A stretch of 64,000 nucleotides of DNA from Kocuria salsicia (GTDB lineage: Bacteria; Actinomycetota; Actinomycetes; Actinomycetales; Micrococcaceae). This document shows positions 59,646 to 64,000 of the stretch, one piece after another. The position numbers were made by a program, and so were the translations under genes. The first letter of the stretch is position 1, and each line of letters begins with the position of its first letter. The stretch is from positions 101,707 to 165,706 of the forward strand of contig NZ_VELE01000004.1 in NCBI RefSeq assembly GCF_007681555.1, given 5' to 3'. The notes beneath the pieces were generated by a model. The model saw nothing but the letters and a program-made list of their open reading frames with translations. It made no database searches and was not told the origin of the DNA.

Positions 59646-60425
59646 TCAGCCGCCCTGCTCCTGGATGATCGCGATCTTCTGCCACACCTTCCGCGCCATG
59701 TCCGACGTGAGGGCCTCGATGCCCTCCACGGCGTCCAGCACGTCTGCGTCCGTGGTGTCCTCTGCGAACAGTGCGGCGGTCTTGCCCACGAGCGAGAGCA
59801 TCTCCGTGCAGTAGTCCAGGTACTGGGTCATCTGTGCGCGCGTCAGTGCCGGTTCGTCCTCCCGCGCGTCCTCGGTGTAGACCCTGGCGGCGGGCAGGCG
59901 CTCCGGGACCTTCACGAGCTGGTGCATGTCAATCACGTGGGCGAGCGAGCGCAACCGGTGCACCACGCGCAGCACGCGGGCGCGCTCCAGGCGTTGCGGC
60001 ACCGCGAGCAGGAAGAAGATGGCGATGCCCGCGAAGACGAGGTCGTTGACCACCGTCTCCAGCAGGGGTAGCCAGTCCACCGGGCCGAGGGCATCCGGGT
60101 CCGCCCAGATGCTCAGCGCCGCCAGGGTGATGGCGGTGCCGAAGACGAGCAGCACCGCCAGGACGCCCAGCCGGGACAGGGCGCGGGCGGTGCGGATCCG
60201 GTGCCGGCTGATGCCGCCACCCTCGGTGACCTCGTCCACCAGGGCGATCAGCTCACCGCAGACCTCCCACAGGCTGCGCTGGGGGAAGCGGGAGTAGATC
60301 CTGCGCTGCAGGGCGGCCGCGGACGCGCGCACGGCCTTGTCGTCTAGGTGCTGGTAGCGGCTCTCGGGCGGTGGCCCGTCGTCGTGGTCGTCGGGGCGGG
60401 CGGGAAGCGGGCGGAGCGAGCGCAT
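59646..60425 (-). CDS. membrane protein of unknown function
   Basis: 259 aa, ATG 60425. A soluble acidic N-terminus is followed by two membrane segments ([20 protein letters not shown] and [20 protein letters not shown]). A long cytoplasmic helical C-terminus ([20 protein letters not shown], then [20 protein letters not shown] and [20 protein letters not shown]) ends the protein. I do not recognise the family by name. The gene is intact and stands between two pseudogenes. Confidence 0.6.
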   Translation of the reverse strand: MRSLRPLPARPDDHDDGPPPESRYQHLDDKAVRASAAALQRRIYSRFPQRSLWEVCGELIALVDEVTEGGGISRHRIRTARALSRLGVLAVLLVFGTAITLAALSIWADPDALGPVDWLPLLETVVNDLVFAGIAIFFLLAVPQRLERARVLRVVHRLRSLAHVIDMHQLVKVPERLPAARVYTEDAREDEPALTRAQMTQYLDYCTEMLSLVGKTAALFAEDTTDADVLDAVEGIEALTSDMARKVWQKIAIIQEQGG

Positions 60426-60438
60426 CCCAGCAGGCTAC

Positions 60439-61526
60439 GTGACCGGCCCGCCACCGGTGCTGGAGGAGGAGTTCGAGATGGTCGAGCAGACCCACTCGAC
60501 CGACAAGCGCTGGCTCGCCGCGCTGGAGCGCCGCGGCCTGCCTGTGGAGAAGGTCCGGGTGGCACCACTGTCCGCGGGCGTGTTCGAGTACCCGGAGGAG
60601 AAGGGGCGGCGCATGCTGCGCGGCCTCCCGTTCCTGCAGAAGGAGGATCACAAGCCCGCGTGGACGTCACCAGCCACATGGTGGACCAGGTGCTGGACCC
60701 CGAGCTGGTGCCCGTCCCGGAGGAGCACGGCGAATACTCGGACCCGGAGCTGATCGGGCCCCGTGCACCACCCAGAAGCCCATCGAGATCATCCAGCCGG
60801 AGGGCCCGTCCTTCACGGTGACCGGCCGCAACCACATGGAGTGGGAGAAGTGGAGCCTGGACGTGGGCTTCGACATGCGCGAGGGGCTGGTGCTGCACAG
60901 CATCGCGTTCGAGGACAAGGGGCAGAAGCGCCGCATCCTGGACCGCGCGGCCATCGCGGAGATGATGGTGCCCTACGGTGATCCATCCCAGGTGCGCTCC
61001 TGGCAGAACTACTTCGACACCGGGGAGTACCTGGTGGGCCAGTGGGCCAACTCGCTGGAGCTCGGCTGCGACTGCCGGCGAGATCACCCACCTCTCGCCC
61101 GTGGTGGTCACGGGACGCGGTGAGCCGCGCGAGATCGCACCGAGGTTGGGTGGGCCGTTCCGCCAGCACGTGTTCTCGGCGCGCCTGGACGTCGCGCTCG
61201 ACGGCGGCCCCTGCCGCCTGGAAGAGGAGGAAGACGCCGTGCGCGTGTCCCTGTCCTCGGACGTGAGCCCGCGCGGCAACGCGTTCACGCGCAAGTGCAC
61301 CGTGCTGGCCACCGAGAGGGAGGCCGTGCGGGACGCCGACGCGGCCGTGGGCCGCACCTGGGTCGTCTCCAGCGTCGAGCACACCAATCGCCTGGGCCAC
61401 CCGGTCGCGCACAGGCTGCGCCCCGAGAGCTTCTTCGACCGCTCGCCGGTCCTGGGCGTCCCCGCTCCCGCCAAGGGCAACTGCTGCGCGGGGGAGCAGG
61501 AGCAGTCCTGCGGCTGCGAGTCGTAG
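60439..61526 (+). pseudogene. primary-amine (copper amine) oxidase, broken by frameshifts and internal deletions
   Basis: Recognisable copper amine oxidase segments lie in three frames. They are [20 protein letters not shown] with [58 protein letters not shown] with [10 protein letters not shown] and [20 protein letters not shown] to ELGCDC; then HVFSARLDVALDG with GNAFTRKCTVLATEREAVRD and a C-terminal FFDRSPVLGVPAPAKG. The topaquinone/copper region between ELGCDC and HVFSARLD is missing. The whole spans 1.1 kb against about 2 kb for an intact gene. The last residues are Cys-rich (NCCAGEQEQSCGCES). Confidence 0.75.
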
Positions 61527-61963
61527 GACCACCCGCGCCGGTCTGTGCCGGCAGTGCGTGATCGAGGCGCCCACCCTTGGCGGGGGGTGTGCGTCTCCCG
61601 ACGGCGCCGTGTCCGGCCTGTGTGAGGCGCGGAGTGGTGTCATGCCGGGCGGTTCGTTGAAGAACGGCTGGCCGATCACATTGCCTCCGGGGCGCTCTCC
61701 ACACCCCGGTGGCCACCCTTCGCATCGCCACCATCGAAACGGGCCGCGGGACACCCCGACAGTTCCGCTCGGAAAAACTGCCCTTGACGCCACTCGTCTG
61801 CCGGGAGTGCTTGGAAACTTGCCAAAATCTCGGCTAGACCTCTCACATGAGCAACTGTCCAACTCGCCATGCCCTGGGCCGGATCGATGTGGTTACCCTT
61901 GAAGATCTTCCGGCGCTGAGTCGGGATGTCCCCTTAAACCTTTCAAACATCCGGGCTGGATGA
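61527..61963. other. non-coding stretch between pseudogenes
   Basis: I see no supported gene. Base composition dips near 61760-61960 (CAAAATCT, CCTTAAACCTTTCAAACATC), unlike the flanks, which hints at old inserted DNA or a lost regulator's upstream part. Confidence 0.4.
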
Positions 61964-62293
61964 CCCGAATTTGAGCACGGTTTCGACTCCCTCAAGGGGC
62001 GGCGCATGCTGGGACTCCTCTACGGCGGACGGCATGTCTACCGAATGTGCTCAGTCCGTGTGGAGCGTGACGTCGACAACCCTCTAGACCTGGACGAGAC
62101 AACCATTCCGGGTGGTGCCTACCTGAGGCTCCGTCTGCGGGGCGACGTGCCAGAGGTCTACGGACAGATCGGCGAAGCATTCGACGTCCTCTTTGGGCAG
62201 GCGGAGCACGACCCCACCCGGCCCTCGACTGAGAGTTACCGACGTGAGGGCGAGATCGACTGTCTCGTGCCCATCGTTCGGCAGCTCGAATGA
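61964..62293 (+). pseudogene. GyrI-like / BmrR-type effector-binding domain, N-terminally truncated
   Basis: From just after a stop at 61961 the frame reads PEFEHGFDSLKGRRMLGLLY, YRMCSVRVE, IPGGAYLRLRLRGDVPEVYG, GEAFDVLFGQAEHDPTRPS and REGEIDCLVPI. This is the C-terminal half of an effector-binding domain such as the ones in MerR/AraC regulators. No start codon with a Shine-Dalgarno precedes the domain; ATG 62006 lies inside it. It is probably a remnant of a regulator. Confidence 0.55.
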
Positions 62294-62407
62294 CAGGTCC
62301 TGAATCGCCTGGACAGGCCCCGCCGCGAGAGTGTGTTTCGCTCACGCAACGTGCCCACCACGACTGGAGCCATGAGAACCCCGCTGTCCGCGGCTCGCTG
62401 AGGGTGG

Positions 62408-63259
62408 TCAGACCCTTGTGCATCGTGCTGCGAAGTCGGGGCGGGCGATGACCTCCCCGTGGGGCATGCAGAACCAGGCGTCGGGGGAGTGGCCCCAGTC
62501 GTGCCAGGCGAAGGCGATCTGCTCGACCTCGTCGGGGGAGAGGCCCTCTTCCCGCGCTCGGTCGGCGAAACCCGAGGTGCGGACGCGCTCGGCCTGGGAA
62601 TCGCCCCACCAGCGCGTCGACTCGGGGGTCGCGTAGGTCCATGTGGAGGACTGGGCGGTCTCGACGTCGAGCCCGGCCTCGTGCGCCCAGGCCCGCAGCC
62701 GCCGCCCGGCATCCGGTTCGCCGCCCAGAGCCCGGGCGCTCGCGCAGTACGTCTCCCGCCAACGGTCGAGACCCGCGCTCTCGGGGTGCCAGACCATGGC
62801 GCCGTAGTCGGCGTCGCGGCACGCGATGATTCCGTCCTCGGCGCAGTGCATAGCCATCGCGCGCAGCGCCGCCACGGGGTCGGGAACGTGCTGGAGCACC
62901 TGGTGGGCGTGGACCACGTCGAAGGAACCGGTCTCGACGTCCACGGTGAAAAGGTCGGAGGCGAGGAACGTGGTGGTCGTGTCCGCCCGCCTCCGCGCGT
63001 TCTCACGTGCCGCGGCGACGGCGTCCTCGGAGAAGTCGACGCCGACCACCTGCCCGGTGGGGCCCACGAGCTCCGCCAGGTCCAGGGTGATTGAACCGGG
63101 GCCGCACCCCAGGTCCAGAATTCGCATTCCGGGGCGCAGGCGGTCGAGGAAGTAGGCGCAGCTGGTCGCGGCCGTCCGCGTTCCGTGGGAGGCGAGGACC
63201 GCTGGCTGGTGGCCGTGGCTGTAGCGGAGAGGCGGGGCGGAATCGGGCGGGGTGGTCAT
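62408..63259 (-). CDS. class I SAM-dependent methyltransferase
   Basis: 283 aa from ATG 63259 (MTTPPDSAPPLRYSHGH); an upstream in-frame start at 63328 would add an unlikely leader. SAM motif I is MRILDLGCGPGSITLDLAEL and motif II/III residues are VVGVDFSEDAV and FDVVHAHQVLQHVPDPVAAL. CAEDGIIACRDADYGAMVWH and a C-terminal helical part with WGDSQAERVRTSGFADRA follow. UbiE-like by motif order. The substrate is unknown, and the gene looks intact among broken neighbours. Confidence 0.83.
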   Translation of the reverse strand: MTTPPDSAPPLRYSHGHQPAVLASHGTRTAATSCAYFLDRLRPGMRILDLGCGPGSITLDLAELVGPTGQVVGVDFSEDAVAAARENARRRADTTTTFLASDLFTVDVETGSFDVVHAHQVLQHVPDPVAALRAMAMHCAEDGIIACRDADYGAMVWHPESAGLDRWRETYCASARALGGEPDAGRRLRAWAHEAGLDVETAQSSTWTYATPESTRWWGDSQAERVRTSGFADRAREEGLSPDEVEQIAFAWHDWGHSPDAWFCMPHGEVIARPDFAARCTRV

Positions 63260-63417
63260 GAGGGAACGGTAGGGCGTATGCGTGAGTGGCAAAAAGGCGA
63301 GGTCGCATGGTGAGACGAGCTGACGCAACCACTGGCGCCTCAGAGACCCGGGCGTGTCACCTGGCGCGTGGGACGAGCCTCACGAGATGTACTGACCGGC
63401 GACGTTGATGGGTCGAG

Positions 63418-63915
63418 ACGCCGTCGTCGCTGTAACAGGTGTGGCGTGAATCGACCGTGCAACGCGCCACCCCGACCCCTTCCCGGCGCAGTTGGGCGTG
63501 GAGCTTCTTCGCGCCGTAGACCCCAAAATTTTTCGCGTGCACGCGCCGGATATCGACCAGCAGTTCCTCGTCGCGCAGTGCCCGCTTCGAGGGCGGGCGG
63601 GACGTGAACGCGTGGGTAGGTGCTCGGCGCGATCTGGGTGCCCGCTGCGGTGAGCGTGCGGCAGACCGGTTCGGCGCCGAACTCGTGCTTGTGCTGGTCG
63701 ATGAACGTCACGATCATCTCTGTGGGCGGTCGAGCTCCGCTGCGAAAAAACCGCGGCCGATCGCAGGATCGCGTTCGCCCGGCGAAGCTCACGCACTTCC
63801 TTCTCCAACTCAGCCAGCCGATCGGCGTCGCCGGATCCCGTCGCGCGCCCATGGCCATCCTCGTGGCACTGTCCCGAAGTTCATCGGGGATACTTCCTCG
63901 GTGCTGCCATGAAGC
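63418..63915 (-). pseudogene. IS3-family insertion sequence, degraded
   Basis: Pieces of the two IS3 reading frames occur in order but in different frames: IPDELRDSATRMAMGARRDP, then EKEVRELRRANAILRSA (leucine-zipper end of OrfA), then PPTEMIVTFIDQHKHEFGAE with RTLTAAGTQIAPSTY and HAKNFGVYGAKKLHAQLRRE (start of OrfB). The rest of OrfB, including the catalytic residues, is missing. At least three frameshifts separate them. Confidence 0.72.
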
Positions 63916-63939
63916 TCGGTGCCCGGGAAGCAAACTTGG

Positions 63940-64000
63940 GCCTTGACCCCGAATCGTGGACACGGTGTCGTTTCGGTTATGCCGCTTCCGTGAGCGTAGC
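63940..64000. other. possible insertion-sequence end at the right edge
   Basis: CCCCGAATCGTGGACACGGT begins about 25 bp upstream of the broken IS3 OrfA start and looks like the terminal region of an IS3-type element. It is cut by the window edge, so no inverted repeat can be tested. Confidence 0.35.

Noticed and set aside
59409..60071. The full 220-codon plus-strand frame as one gene
   Set aside because: Only its first ~75 residues resemble an ABC permease; the rest is antisense to the intact gene at 59646-60425.
1..64000. CRISPR arrays, rRNA genes or riboswitches
   Set aside because: No regularly spaced repeats, no rRNA-like conserved stretches, and no riboswitch core that I could recognise.

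Overview
The window is GC-rich (roughly 70%) and reads as the chromosome of an actinobacterium, most likely Micrococcaceae and Kocuria-like. That placement is inference from the very large NAD-glutamate dehydrogenase, CmtR-type metal sensing, many GTG starts, leaderless-looking promoters and tightly overlapping operons; no rRNA or species marker is present.

Layout. 1-3.9 kb is mobile DNA beside a tRNA-Leu(CAG): a cut-off IS30 transposase, then a degenerate tyrosine-recombinase-like gene that overlaps a DDE-transposase-like gene. 4.1-7.1 kb is ordinary chromosome (YdjM-type hydrolase, SanA/ElyC-type protein, thioesterase, hypothetical). 7,273-23,253 is one integrated transposon island of 15,981 bp bounded by 49-bp inverted ends and an 8-bp direct repeat CCGCCGGG. 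It belongs to the Tn552-like group (Mu-type DDE transposase, AAA ATPase, serine resolvase, no TniQ). A second transposon of the same family (10,230-19,819, 9-bp direct repeat GTCGTTCCT) sits about 90 bp upstream of the outer element's resolvase gene, splitting what looks like its res site. The inner element carries an AI-2E-type permease, a mercury module (merA, a CoA-disulfide-reductase-like flavoprotein, merR, two MerR-type operators) and a cadmium module (cmtR-cadD). The remaining outer cargo is two membrane proteins, a TetR regulator, a GrpB-family protein and a frameshifted ATPase.

23.3-36.6 kb is chromosomal: TPR protein plus aldo/keto reductase, DUF2382 protein, histidine phosphatase, 180-kDa-type NAD-glutamate dehydrogenase, LysM lipoprotein, and a large membrane-anchored copper nitrite reductase. 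36.6-48.8 kb holds a LOG-family protein, palindromic repeats, moeA and mobA (molybdenum cofactor), and narGHJI-narK. With nirK these would take nitrate to nitrite to nitric oxide, with moeA/mobA serving the NarG cofactor. However narG has an in-frame TAG at codon 28. 48.9-53.4 kb has a GntR regulator and a coupled operon of unknown product (acyl-CoA-dehydrogenase-like, PIG-L deacetylase fused to methyltransferase, family 2 glycosyltransferase). 53.5-59.1 kb is housekeeping metabolism and transport. 59.3-64 kb is a decaying stretch: remnants of an osmoprotectant-type ABC permease, a copper amine oxidase, a GyrI-like effector domain and an IS3 element, among two intact genes.

All identifications come from reading the sequence; no database search was run.
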